Source: JBCBKZ01 sp039026975 (GTDB lineage Bacteria > Bacteroidota > Bacteroidia > J057). Taken from it: a DNA stretch of 13,540 nucleotides. How positions within the stretch are numbered: the stretch's first letter is position 1; every line of letters starts with the position of its first letter. Both the position numbers and the translations under genes were made by a program. The stretch is from the NCBI GenBank assembly GCA_039026975.1, contig JBCCLI010000160.1:1-13540 (forward strand). The letters run 5' to 3'. This document shows positions 6,138 to 13,540 of the stretch, piece by piece. The notes beneath the pieces were generated by a model. That model did not search any database. It was given only the letters and a program-made list of their open reading frames with translations, and was not told the origin of the DNA.

Positions 6138-7588
6138 GCGCCTTCAATCCCCGGCGAACAAAGATCGTCGCAACCCTTGGGCCTGCTACTTCCGATAAAA
6201 AGGTACTTGTCGAACTTGTTAAGGCAGGTATGGACGTGGCCAGGTTGAACTTTTCTCATGCAGATCATGAAACCCATGCGAAAAATCTTCATACCATCAG
6301 GAAGATTAATGAGGAGCTAAACACTAATATCGCTATTCTTCAGGACCTACAAGGCCCTAAAATTAGAATCGGCGATCTTATTAAGCCCGTAGCCATTAAA
6401 CCTGGTGATGTTATTACCCTACGCTCAGATCTTGGAAAGCAGGAAAAGGAAGGAGGAGATATTCCTATCAGGTATGAGACTTTTGCTCAGGACGTAAGTG
6501 AGGGTGACACCATCCTCATGGATGATGGAAAAGTACAAGCAGAAGTAGTAGGCTCTAACAAAAAGAATAGAGTCCAGCTGAGAATTGTATTTGGAGATAT
6601 TATCCAGAGTCGGAAAGGAGTTAATCTGCCTGACACCCCTATTTCTCTTTCTACTATTACGGAAAAAGACTTTAAAGACATAGAATTTGCCATTGAGTAT
6701 CAGGTAGAGTGGCTGGCCCTATCCTTTGTGCGGTCTGCCGATGATATCAGGGTACTAAAAGAGCTGATAAGGCTGAAAAATGGTACTTCTCGTATCATTG
6801 CCAAGATTGAAAAACCCGAGGCACTTGAAAATATAGATGCTATCATAGATGCTTCAGATGGAATTATGGTAGCCCGTGGAGACCTGGGGGTAGAGATTCC
6901 CATGGAGCAAGTACCTGTTTGGCAGAAGAGAATCATCAGGAAATGTAACCTGGCAGCTAAACCTGTGATTGTAGCTACGCAGGTGATGGAGTCTATGATA
7001 GAAAATCCGAGACCCACCAGAGCAGAAGCCAATGATGCCGCTAATGCCTTGGTAGATGGTGCAGATGCAGTTATGCTAAGCGGGGAGACATCTGTAGGAA
7101 AATACCCAGTTAGAGTGGTGTCTAGTATGGACAGTATTTTGGCAAATGTAGAGTTGGAAGAAGAAGGTATTTACTACAGATACCTGGAAGGGACTATTCA
7201 GGAAGAAGATGAATCTCTAAGTATGGCGGTCACTAGAATGGCTTGTAAGTTAGCCAAAGAGACAGATGCGAAGGCTGTCATAGCTATGACCAGTTCTGGA
7301 TACACCGCCATTCAACTATCCCAATCCAGGCCCAAAGGGCAGATTTTTGCATTCACTAATAATAGGCCTATCCTAAATACCCTCAATCTTGTATGGGGTG
7401 TGAAAGCGTTTTTCTATGATGATTTCGAAAGTACAGATAAGACCATACAAGATGTACATGAAATCCTGAAAGAGAAAGAGCTGGTACGGATAGGGGATAT
7501 CATGATAAATACCGGAAGTATGCCCCTACATGAGAGAGGGCTTACTAATATGATTAAAATCAGCCGCGTAAGAGGAAAGAACCTCTAA
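6134..7588 (+). CDS. pyk: Pyruvate kinase
   Basis: This 484-residue glycolytic enzyme transfers phosphate from phosphoenolpyruvate to ADP. It shows the N-terminal RTKIVATLGPAT (8-19), the substrate-binding ARLNFSH (36-42), the active-site stretch IIAKIEKPEALENIDAII (221-238) with K224 and E226, RGDLG (248-252) and MLSGETSVGKYP (314-325). The C-terminal domain about 355-484 completes the fold. The first in-frame ATG is codon 33, inside the catalytic barrel, so TTG at 6134, overlapping the preceding stop in TTGA, is the only sensible start. In LQGPKIRI (72-79) Lys76 replaces the Glu that binds K+ in potassium-dependent pyruvate kinases, with Leu, Gln and Ile at the covarying positions. This predicts a potassium-independent enzyme. 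A strong terminator follows 22 bp after the stop. Confidence 0.96.
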   Translation: MSAFNPRRTKIVATLGPATSDKKVLVELVKAGMDVARLNFSHADHETHAKNLHTIRKINEELNTNIAILQDLQGPKIRIGDLIKPVAIKPGDVITLRSDLGKQEKEGGDIPIRYETFAQDVSEGDTILMDDGKVQAEVVGSNKKNRVQLRIVFGDIIQSRKGVNLPDTPISLSTITEKDFKDIEFAIEYQVEWLALSFVRSADDIRVLKELIRLKNGTSRIIAKIEKPEALENIDAIIDASDGIMVARGDLGVEIPMEQVPVWQKRIIRKCNLAAKPVIVATQVMESMIENPRPTRAEANDAANALVDGADAVMLSGETSVGKYPVRVVSSMDSILANVELEEEGIYYRYLEGTIQEEDESLSMAVTRMACKLAKETDAKAVIAMTSSGYTAIQLSQSRPKGQIFAFTNNRPILNTLNLVWGVKAFFYDDFESTDKTIQDVHEILKEKELVRIGDIMINTGSMPLHERGLTNMIKISRVRGKNL

Positions 7589-7610
7589 TGGGCTATCTGA
7601 ATAAAGAATA

Positions 7611-7645
7611 AGCCCCAATCTGTCAACTACAGATTGGGGCTTTTT
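7611..7645 (+). terminator. Rho-independent terminator of pyk
   Basis: AGCCCCAATCTGT (7611-7623) and ACAGATTGGGGCT (7629-7641) form a perfect 13-bp stem with a CAACT loop, followed by TTTTT. It starts 22 bp after the pyk stop and separates pyk from the glycosyltransferase operon. Confidence 0.95.
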
Positions 7646-7697
7646 GCATGAATATCCTTAGTATTGTGGTGGCTTATTTCCAACCAAGCCAGATAGG

Positions 7698-8456
7698 ATG
7701 AGTAAAATTTCTGCTGTCATTATCACCAAAAATGAAGCTGACAACATACAGCGATGCATTAGCTCACTGGAAGGGGTAGCAGATGAGGTGCTCGTATTAG
7801 ACGCTTACAGTGAGGATGAAACGGTAGAGATAGCTACCTCACTGGGGGCTCGCTGTATACAGAGAGAGTGGGTAGGCTTTGCCGCTAGTAAGAATTATGC
7901 AAATAGTCTGGCTACCCACCCCTACATTCTTTCCCTGGATGCTGATGAGGCCCTTTCAGAAGCATTAAGAGCTTCCCTACTGAAGGAAAAAGCCCTACTG
8001 GCGGGTGCATACACCTTTAACCGCTTGACTAACTACTGTGGGAAATGGGTCAGGCATGGGGGCTGGTATCCTGATGTGAAGCTCAGGCTGTTCCCTAAAC
8101 AAGCTGCTAACTGGCAGGGCGATTTTGTGCATGAAAAATTAGTGTTGAAAAAAGACGTACCTACTTCCCATCTCTCCGGAGATATCCTCCATTATTCTAT
8201 CACCTCAGTAGAAGATCATTTAGAAAGGATCAATAGGTATTCTAGCTTGGCAGCAGAGGATATGTTCAACAAAGGGAAGAAAGGAGGCTGGATAAAAAGG
8301 TGGTTGAGCCCAGGCCTACGCTTTCTAAAAATGTATCTGCTAAAAGGAGGGTTTTTAGATGGCTATGAAGGCTATCTGATTAGTAAATTTTCAGCCTTCT
8401 CTACCTACCTCAGATATGTAAAATTGAGAGAGAAATACCAGCATGCAGAAAGATAA
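7698..8456 (+). CDS. GT2-family glycosyltransferase, WaaE/KdtX-like
   Basis: This 252-residue GT-A fold enzyme resembles the WaaE branch of family 2 transferases, which add hexose to lipopolysaccharide inner core. The N-terminus SAVIITKNEADNIQRC (5-20) is the nucleotide-sugar strand. DAYSEDET (35-42) stands where the family has DSxSxDxT, and LDADE (80-84) is the metal-binding DxD region. GFAASKN (60-66), HGGWYPDVKLRLFPK (120-134) and VHEKL (144-148) are characteristic of the branch. The C-terminus is basic and amphipathic (KMYLLKGGFLDGYEGY), suggesting association with the inner membrane. It starts at ATG 7698 with a weak purine-rich AGGA-like leader, after the pyk terminator. It overlaps the next gene by 14 bp and opens a three-gene polysaccharide operon. 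Donor and acceptor sugars cannot be predicted. Confidence 0.88.
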   Translation: MSKISAVIITKNEADNIQRCISSLEGVADEVLVLDAYSEDETVEIATSLGARCIQREWVGFAASKNYANSLATHPYILSLDADEALSEALRASLLKEKALLAGAYTFNRLTNYCGKWVRHGGWYPDVKLRLFPKQAANWQGDFVHEKLVLKKDVPTSHLSGDILHYSITSVEDHLERINRYSSLAAEDMFNKGKKGGWIKRWLSPGLRFLKMYLLKGGFLDGYEGYLISKFSAFSTYLRYVKLREKYQHAER

Positions 8457-9540
8457 GGAGCTAGATAAAAAGAAAGTGCTGCTGGTAAATCTCTCACGTA
8501 TATGGGGCGGGGGAGAGAAATGGTTTTATACGGTAGCTGTAGGCCTAAGAAAAAGAGGGTACCAAGCGGAGCTCATGGTCTACCCAGACTCAAAACTCAA
8601 TCAACTGGTCCGTGAAGCAGATATTCCCTATTCAGCCTATGCGGTGAGGGCACTAAGTCTATTAAATCCCTTTAAGCTCTTCCAAATATGGGAAGAACTC
8701 AAAAGGCAGGCACCACAGGTAGTTATCCTAAATTCTTCCCATGAATTGAAGGTTGTAGGCCTTGTAGCCAAATGGGCGGGTGTCCCGCATATCATTTTTA
8801 GAAGAGGCGTTTCTTATGCCATTAAGCAGAATAAGGTAAACCGCTACTACATTCGGCAGATCGTTACCGGATTTATTGCTAATTCTCAAGCCACCTATCA
8901 GGCCTTTTTACAAGCTTTTCCCTCCATAGCTGCTAAGCCTCACCTGAGTATGAATAACGGAATAGATGTAGAGGCTTGGCGCTCACAAGTAAAGAGGACC
9001 CCTAAGAGGTATGATTTTATTACTACTGCCCGTTTGTCGCCCGAGAAGGGCTTAGAGAGAGCCATACAGGCAGTATCCCTGCTGGTACAAAAAGGGCTAG
9101 CGGTATCTTACATCATTTGGGGAGAGGGAGATCAGCAAGCTGAATTAAAAACCTTAATAGAAGCGCATGATCTTTCTGAATATGTAAGCCTGGCGGGTTT
9201 CTCAGATCAGATTCCCCAAAAGCTAGTAGAAGGGAAGATATTTCTCTTTACCCCCCATTTTGGGGAAGGGACCAGTATTTCCCTCATTGAAGCTATGGCC
9301 TTGGAGCTTCCCTGTATAGTCATGGATACCCCCGCTATGAGTGAGGTGGTGCTGGACGGAGAAACGGGCTATGTAGTGCCTGACGGAAATATTACCCAAC
9401 TAGCTGACAGAATGGAGACCCTGCTGAAAGAGGAGTACCTCCGACTGAACATGGGTAAAAAAGCCTCTCAGCGTGCTGAGGATCATTTTACCCTTTCCCA
9501 AATCCTGGATAGCTTAGATAAGTGGCTGGAAAGCCTGTAA
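8443..9540 (+). CDS. GT4-family glycosyltransferase (GT-B fold)
   Basis: This 365-residue protein has two Rossmann-like halves. The N-terminal acceptor domain begins with VLLVNLSRIWGGGEKW (12-27), whose glycine loop is typical of GT4. The C-terminal donor domain contains RLSPEKG (197-203), GEGD (227-230) and the E-x7-E motif (E275 to E283 in GEGTSISLIEA), which contacts the nucleotide sugar. No signal peptide or membrane helix is seen, so it probably acts at the cytoplasmic face. The ATG at 8443 lies inside the end of the GT2 gene (14-bp overlap), which suggests coupled translation. Its neighbours indicate a role in lipopolysaccharide core or O-antigen-like glycan assembly. The sugar specificity is unknown. 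Confidence 0.9.
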   Translation: MQKDKELDKKKVLLVNLSRIWGGGEKWFYTVAVGLRKRGYQAELMVYPDSKLNQLVREADIPYSAYAVRALSLLNPFKLFQIWEELKRQAPQVVILNSSHELKVVGLVAKWAGVPHIIFRRGVSYAIKQNKVNRYYIRQIVTGFIANSQATYQAFLQAFPSIAAKPHLSMNNGIDVEAWRSQVKRTPKRYDFITTARLSPEKGLERAIQAVSLLVQKGLAVSYIIWGEGDQQAELKTLIEAHDLSEYVSLAGFSDQIPQKLVEGKIFLFTPHFGEGTSISLIEAMALELPCIVMDTPAMSEVVLDGETGYVVPDGNITQLADRMETLLKEEYLRLNMGKKASQRAEDHFTLSQILDSLDKWLESL

Positions 9541-10886
9541 ATTCTCCTCTACTTACCTATTTTTATGAAGTGAAATATATCCAGTATAGAGAGCATATCA
9601 TAATAGGTGCCTATTTACTACTGATGGTAGCACTGCCTATCAGTAAGGCAGTGGCTTCTATCCTTATGGCCCCTTTGGCCTTGTGCGGATTACTGGACTT
9701 ATATTTCTTGAGAATATCCCTATGGGATAGGATAAAGCGTTTTCCACAGATAATGGTCCTCAGTCTGCCCTTTTTCTGTTATGCTTTTAGCCTGCTATAC
9801 TCAGATAACCTGGCGCAGGGGAGTAAATTTCTCTTTATCCAAAATGGACTCCTAGTAATTCTCTTATTTTTAGTGGTACATGCTGAGATCATCAAGAAAT
9901 ACCACGCCTTACTGCTGAAGACTTTTATTATCACCACGGCAGTGGCTGGCTGCTTAACCCTACTGTTTTACTTTCTTCCTGAACCGCAAGCCATGTCTTT
10001 AGCTAAGATTGGAAGAGGGATAGGGATGAAAGAATACATTCAGCTTTCCAAGAGAGAGGCTTTCGGGGTGTATAGTCCCTTTGTCATTAGGCTTCAGTTC
10101 AGTAACCTGATTAGCCTGTCTATCTTATCTGCCCTTTGGTTGTTAGCGGAGAAAAAAGTGAATAAATATATGTGGGGCTGGGTGATTATCCTCCTCATGA
10201 CTTCTCTGGTATTAGGAGGAAGAGGAGGTCAAGTAGGCTTACTGGTCGGTTTAGGGATATGGGCCTTCCTATGGTTGTATAACGCTCTCAGCCCTCAGCT
10301 TACCCCTAAACTGGGCAGGTATGGAACAGGTATATTGGTAGGCTTTCTGAGTCTGGCACTTGTAGTTGGGGGGCCTGTACTCGCTTATAAGAGCATTCCC
10401 TCTGTCCAGCAGCGCTATAACCAGCTCATCTGGGAGCTAGAAACCTTTTACAGTGATAGCTATGAACAGTATGACTATGTTCACTTTACAGGTATTAGGC
10501 GTATTCTTTCCTACCAACATTCCTGGGAGTTAATCCAGCAGCATCCTTTTACTGGCGTGGGGGTAGGAGATTACAAGGTGGAGATGCAGGCTGTCTATGA
10601 CCAAGACGCCTTTAATTTCCCCGTCAACTCACATAATCACCTCTTGTACATGTGGGTGAATACAGGGATTATTGGCATTCTCCTATTCTTAGTCTCCTTT
10701 GGCTATTGGGCCTTATATGTGTGGAAAAATGGACGTAATCACCTGCCTGCTTTTGGATTGGCAGTTATGCTATTTTTTCTGACTATTATGATGTTTGATG
10801 TGCTGATTACCCAAATAGACACTATGGTCCAGCCCTTTATCATGGGATTAATAGCCTTGGTGTGTACTGAGTTAGGCCCTTCTTGA
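9522..10886 (+). CDS. O-antigen ligase/polymerase-like membrane protein (Wzy_C / WaaL type)
   Basis: This polytopic inner-membrane protein (454 residues from GTG 9522) has about ten hydrophobic segments. The first runs about 25-60 and the last about 408-450. Family hallmarks are GRGGQVGL (233-240) at a membrane edge, the large periplasmic loop about 290-370 containing HPFTGVGVGDY (341-351), and NSHNHLLYMWVNTGIIG (369-385), which carries the conserved His-Asn region of O-antigen ligases. Such proteins join or polymerise lipid-linked glycans on the periplasmic side. Sequence alone does not separate ligase from polymerase. The start is uncertain: no ATG precedes the first helix, so GTG 9522 (overlapping the GT4 gene by 19 bp) or GTG 9570 (29 bp after it) is used. 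An out-of-frame ATG at 9565 stops immediately. Confidence 0.85.
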   Translation: MAGKPVNSPLLTYFYEVKYIQYREHIIIGAYLLLMVALPISKAVASILMAPLALCGLLDLYFLRISLWDRIKRFPQIMVLSLPFFCYAFSLLYSDNLAQGSKFLFIQNGLLVILLFLVVHAEIIKKYHALLLKTFIITTAVAGCLTLLFYFLPEPQAMSLAKIGRGIGMKEYIQLSKREAFGVYSPFVIRLQFSNLISLSILSALWLLAEKKVNKYMWGWVIILLMTSLVLGGRGGQVGLLVGLGIWAFLWLYNALSPQLTPKLGRYGTGILVGFLSLALVVGGPVLAYKSIPSVQQRYNQLIWELETFYSDSYEQYDYVHFTGIRRILSYQHSWELIQQHPFTGVGVGDYKVEMQAVYDQDAFNFPVNSHNHLLYMWVNTGIIGILLFLVSFGYWALYVWKNGRNHLPAFGLAVMLFFLTIMMFDVLITQIDTMVQPFIMGLIALVCTELGPS

Positions 10887-10992
10887 CCAGCTGATTCTGT
10901 ACAGAGGGAGCGGGTTTCAGGTATATTCCAAGCCTTTGGCACACTATCTGCAAAAACACCCCTATACATGCTAATTCATTCTTTACTTATTT

Positions 10993-11550
10993 ATGAAGAA
11001 ATTCATTCTGTTAACCGTAAGCCTCATAGTAGGGCTAGTCGTAAGCACCAAAGGGCAGGAAGTAGAAGTACCTGCCGGAAACTTGAACAGGATCACAGTA
11101 AGCGCAGGGGTATCATTTATTCATTTTGATAATTTTATCTACAACGGAAAGACGGTCCCTGTTACCCTGTATGCTGATTATCAGCTATCTGAAGTGTTTA
11201 GTGCTGGTGTATTTGCAGGATATCAGCGGTTTAAGCTGGTTCCTTATAAAGAGATAGATATTAGGTTTGGAGTGAGAGGAACTGCTAAGCTTTTTCCCAT
11301 TCTTAACAGCTTGGGTGGTATGGATCTACAAGTAGATAAACTAGAACCTTATGTAACGGTCATGCTAGGAGCAGTTTCTTTGGCAGAAAGGGAATATGAA
11401 GGGAATCTCATCCAACGTAATATTCAGTTCACTGGAGGTACAGTAGTAGGAGCTAAGGTTCAGCTCACAGATAACATATCCCTGTATGGAGAAATAGGAA
11501 GAAGCGTTTTTAATACCCTTCTGACTACAGGGCTGAGCGTGAAATTATAA
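10993..11550 (+). CDS. Small secreted outer-membrane beta-barrel protein
   Basis: This 185-residue protein begins with a signal peptide: MKK, a hydrophobic core FILLTVSLIVGLVVS (4-18), and a likely cleavage around TKGQ/EVEV (19-22). The mature part is a series of amphipathic strands (ITVSAGVSFIHF, VPVTLYADYQL, FSAGVFAGYQRF, IDIRFGVRGTAKL, PYVTVMLGAV, GGTVVGAKVQL, ISLYGEIGRSV, LLTTGLSVKL), consistent with an eight-stranded barrel of the OMP_b-brl/OmpA-like-barrel kind. It lacks an OmpA peptidoglycan-binding domain. No ligand or enzymatic motif is seen, so the role is unknown. The start ATG follows an AT-rich leader, with no clear promoter in the 106-bp gap before it. Its TAA stop interlocks with the stop of the convergent DUF5916 gene. 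Confidence 0.75.
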   Translation: MKKFILLTVSLIVGLVVSTKGQEVEVPAGNLNRITVSAGVSFIHFDNFIYNGKTVPVTLYADYQLSEVFSAGVFAGYQRFKLVPYKEIDIRFGVRGTAKLFPILNSLGGMDLQVDKLEPYVTVMLGAVSLAEREYEGNLIQRNIQFTGGTVVGAKVQLTDNISLYGEIGRSVFNTLLTTGLSVKL

Positions 11551-13540
11551 ATTCAGCCAGTAATTGAGTTTCAGGATAAGGGCTCTTGAGCGTATTCTGA
11601 ATACATCAGTGAAATAGTTATCAGTATATACCAGAAACAGATCTGATACAGGCTTGAAGCGCCACTGAAAGCGGGCGTTTATGTTGAAGTTTTCTATCTG
11701 ACTGTTATACTGAAGGAAAGTTGTCAGGAACAGCTTTTTCGTCAACGTAAGATCTACACGTGGACCTATTAACCATAGGTCTGCGTCATTATAGGGGTCT
11801 GGTAATCTAATTCTGCTATAACTGGTACTAAGGGTTACCGTTCCATAGGGCTGGTATCTGTACGTAATATCCGTATTTAGCTGGATAAGATTTCCATTAA
11901 AGAACTCACCCAAAAGCCCTTCCCCCTCCCATGAGAGGACTTTCCTTCTATCGGATATAAAATTGAATCCTACCTGGTTGTAAGAATAATCAGTTCCTTC
12001 TGGTAATTCTATTCCATCTGTCCTTGTAGGATCAAAAGAGCTAAAAAGGTAGGTATAGTTATTCCCTACACCCAGCTGCAATCTGGAAGAGTTCTGAAAG
12101 TTAATGGTATATCCCAGGATATAGGAATGGTCAGTCTGCCTACCCGTATTATCCCAGATGACATCCGTTTCCAGGGTAGGTCCATGTCTATTGACCACTC
12201 TTCCATTAGGATAAAAGGTGTATCTACCTGCAGGAGAAATTCTTCTGAATCCGGTTCTGGGAACAAATCCCACTTCCGCCGTGAACCCCTCTCCCACCCA
12301 CTGGTGCTCCCAGGTAAGCTCAAAATCTCGCACATTATACCCAAGACTTAGCCCATGTGAAAAGGCCTCATCTTCCTGCTCAGGAGAAAAGGAACGATGG
12401 AAGAAGGTTTTTCCGGTCCACTCATTATTGGCAGAGGCCAGGTTGTAGTCTAGCCCTACAATGCGGTTGTAGCGGGAATTACTCCCTATTTCTACTAGAG
12501 AATCTTGAATCTCTGAAGAATATCTTTCTGGGGAGATCACACCTAGAACTTCCTCCTCTCCATTGAGAAGGGTTCGGGCATAAATATCCCCCACTAAAGA
12601 GTCCAGAGCCGTAGCCTGCTTATTCACAAATACTACCCCAATATTGGAGCGTTTAAATACCTGTCTTTGAAGGGCAGCTACCGTATAATTATAGCCCGGC
12701 CTGAAAATATCTGCATCAGCGGCAGCTTCCATATTGAGGAGCCCTACTCGCCAGTTTTTATTCAGCCTTCCACTCAGCCTGGCCCCGAAGTTGATTTTAT
12801 TCTGTTCATTCACTCCTGTCTCCTCATTTCTGGCTACCCCTATTCTCCGGGAGAAAAACGGCCTCACCCTATTAGTCCCGAAATTGGCGAAGAGGTCTGC
12901 ATTCTCCAGAAAGAACTGCCTCCGTTCAGGGAAGAATATCTCGAACCTGTCCAGGTTGGTTACCTGCCTATCTACTTCTACCTGTGAAAAGTCAGGGTTA
13001 AAGGTGAGGTCCAGGTTGAGGGAAGGGGTAATCCCCACTTTTACATCTCCCCCCACTTCCATTCCACTGTCAAAGTCCGTCCCTTCTTCGTAGTCTTGTT
13101 GGCCGTTACCTGCTATGAATGGGATGGCGACTATATTAGCTCCCGGCTGCTTAGGGGGCGTATCCCAAATTAGGAAGCCTGAGAAAGCGAGAGAAAAGAT
13201 AAGCTGGTTTTGCGGAATCTGAATCCAGGTGGAGCGCTCATTGGTCTGGCTATCCAAACGGTAGGAGTTGAACCGCCAGATCTTCTGACCTTTACCATAT
13301 CTCAGGGTTTTAAAAGGAATGGCTATTTCTCCTACCCAATACTTATCTTTTTGCTGTGTCTCTGCAAACCATTTATTATCCCAGGAAAGGTCAAAGGACC
13401 CTCTGTCATTTCCCCCATTAGAAATGAGCGCCTCCCTTCGCACACCATACGGACTTAGCCCAAAAAAGAAAGCATTGGTCTGATTCGCAAAAGGGTCTAG
13501 TAAGAAGCTGATCCCATCATTATTTCCTCCCCTAAAATCC
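11545..13540 (-). CDS. DUF5916 / CBM9-like domain outer-membrane protein (5' end outside window)
   Basis: About 664 residues are visible; the frame stays open to the right edge, so a GTG at 13443 is internal and not the start. The visible N-terminal part belongs to the CBM9-like beta-sandwich (LLDPFANQTNAFFFG, then WVGEIAIPFKTLRYG and the IWRFNSYRLDSQTNE region). The DUF5916 hallmark follows: FNPDFSQVEVDRQVTNLDRF and FPERRQFFLENADLF (about 12890-13010 on the minus strand). The remainder is long alternating strands with aromatic girdle residues, such as WEHQWVGEGF, FQNSSRLQLGVGN and SRALILKLNYWLNL, suggesting a large membrane barrel. The family is widespread in Bacteroidota and lacks an agreed function. 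The CBM9-like part hints at glycan or surface interaction, but this is inference. It overlaps the convergent barrel gene by 6 bp. Confidence 0.88.
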   Translation of the reverse strand, partial: DFRGGNNDGISFLLDPFANQTNAFFFGLSPYGVRREALISNGGNDRGSFDLSWDNKWFAETQQKDKYWVGEIAIPFKTLRYGKGQKIWRFNSYRLDSQTNERSTWIQIPQNQLIFSLAFSGFLIWDTPPKQPGANIVAIPFIAGNGQQDYEEGTDFDSGMEVGGDVKVGITPSLNLDLTFNPDFSQVEVDRQVTNLDRFEIFFPERRQFFLENADLFANFGTNRVRPFFSRRIGVARNEETGVNEQNKINFGARLSGRLNKNWRVGLLNMEAAADADIFRPGYNYTVAALQRQVFKRSNIGVVFVNKQATALDSLVGDIYARTLLNGEEEVLGVISPERYSSEIQDSLVEIGSNSRYNRIVGLDYNLASANNEWTGKTFFHRSFSPEQEDEAFSHGLSLGYNVRDFELTWEHQWVGEGFTAEVGFVPRTGFRRISPAGRYTFYPNGRVVNRHGPTLETDVIWDNTGRQTDHSYILGYTINFQNSSRLQLGVGNNYTYLFSSFDPTRTDGIELPEGTDYSYNQVGFNFISDRRKVLSWEGEGLLGEFFNGNLIQLNTDITYRYQPYGTVTLSTSYSRIRLPDPYNDADLWLIGPRVDLTLTKKLFLTTFLQYNSQIENFNINARFQWRFKPVSDLFLVYTDNYFTDVFRIRSRALILKLNYWLNL

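Noticed and set aside
10887..10992. Gap before the small barrel gene examined for tRNA, terminator or promoter
   Set aside because: Only an 8-bp CTGTACAG palindrome and short weak pairings are seen; nothing supports a specific feature.
12127..13458. Several forward-strand open frames of 69-119 codons
   Set aside because: They lie wholly antisense to the strongly conserved DUF5916 coding frame, have no family resemblance and no promoter or start context; they are shadows of that gene's codon usage.
1..13540. Mobile elements, CRISPR, prophage, toxin-antitoxin or defence genes
   Set aside because: No transposase, integrase, repeat-spacer array or small paired genes were found; the gene content is housekeeping, envelope and metabolism.

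Overview
The window looks like a chromosomal stretch from a member of the Bacteroidota, most plausibly a Cytophagales-type marine or soil bacterium. Four things point there: a family DUF5916 outer-membrane protein, an IPExxxVDY-like gene directly in front of pyruvate kinase, promoters of the Bacteroidota form (TTG, a spacer, then TAnnTTTG), and several starts without a clear Shine-Dalgarno sequence. The lineage is inferred; no rRNA or other phylogenetic marker is present. I see no mobile element, CRISPR array, tRNA or phage gene.

Layout. (1) Positions 1-355 hold the 3' end of a forward outer-membrane beta-barrel gene. (2) Two flavoprotein oxidoreductases diverge from a 155-bp region carrying a perfect 14-bp palindrome: a PaaE-like reductase/ferredoxin fusion on the minus strand and a type II NADH dehydrogenase (ndh) on the plus strand. 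(3) An M20D amidohydrolase on the plus strand runs tail-to-tail into rnc (RNase III). (4) A housekeeping block follows: rnc and acpP on the minus strand, with a divergent small gene (divergent IPExxxVDY family) and pyk on the plus strand. Bacteroidota promoter elements precede rnc and acpP, a -7-like box precedes the small gene, and strong terminators follow acpP and pyk. (5) After the pyk terminator comes a compact three-gene surface-polysaccharide operon: a GT2 WaaE-like glycosyltransferase, a GT4 glycosyltransferase and an O-antigen ligase/polymerase-like membrane protein, each overlapping the next. (6) Last come a small secreted beta-barrel gene (plus) and a large DUF5916 gene (minus, running off the right edge). 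Their stop codons interlock in one TTATAA palindrome.

How the genes work together. ndh feeds NADH electrons to the quinone pool, pyk makes pyruvate and ATP, and AcpP carries fatty-acyl intermediates for membrane and lipid A. The glycosyltransferase/ligase operon and the beta-barrel proteins concern the outer membrane. No single new system stands out. The points most worth a second look are the rearranged acpP/rnc/pyk neighbourhood without fabF, the degenerate IPExxxVDY-like protein, TTG as the only plausible start for both rnc and pyk, the unusual cofactor-site motifs of the PaaE-like reductase, and the palindromes in the ndh and acpP upstream regions.
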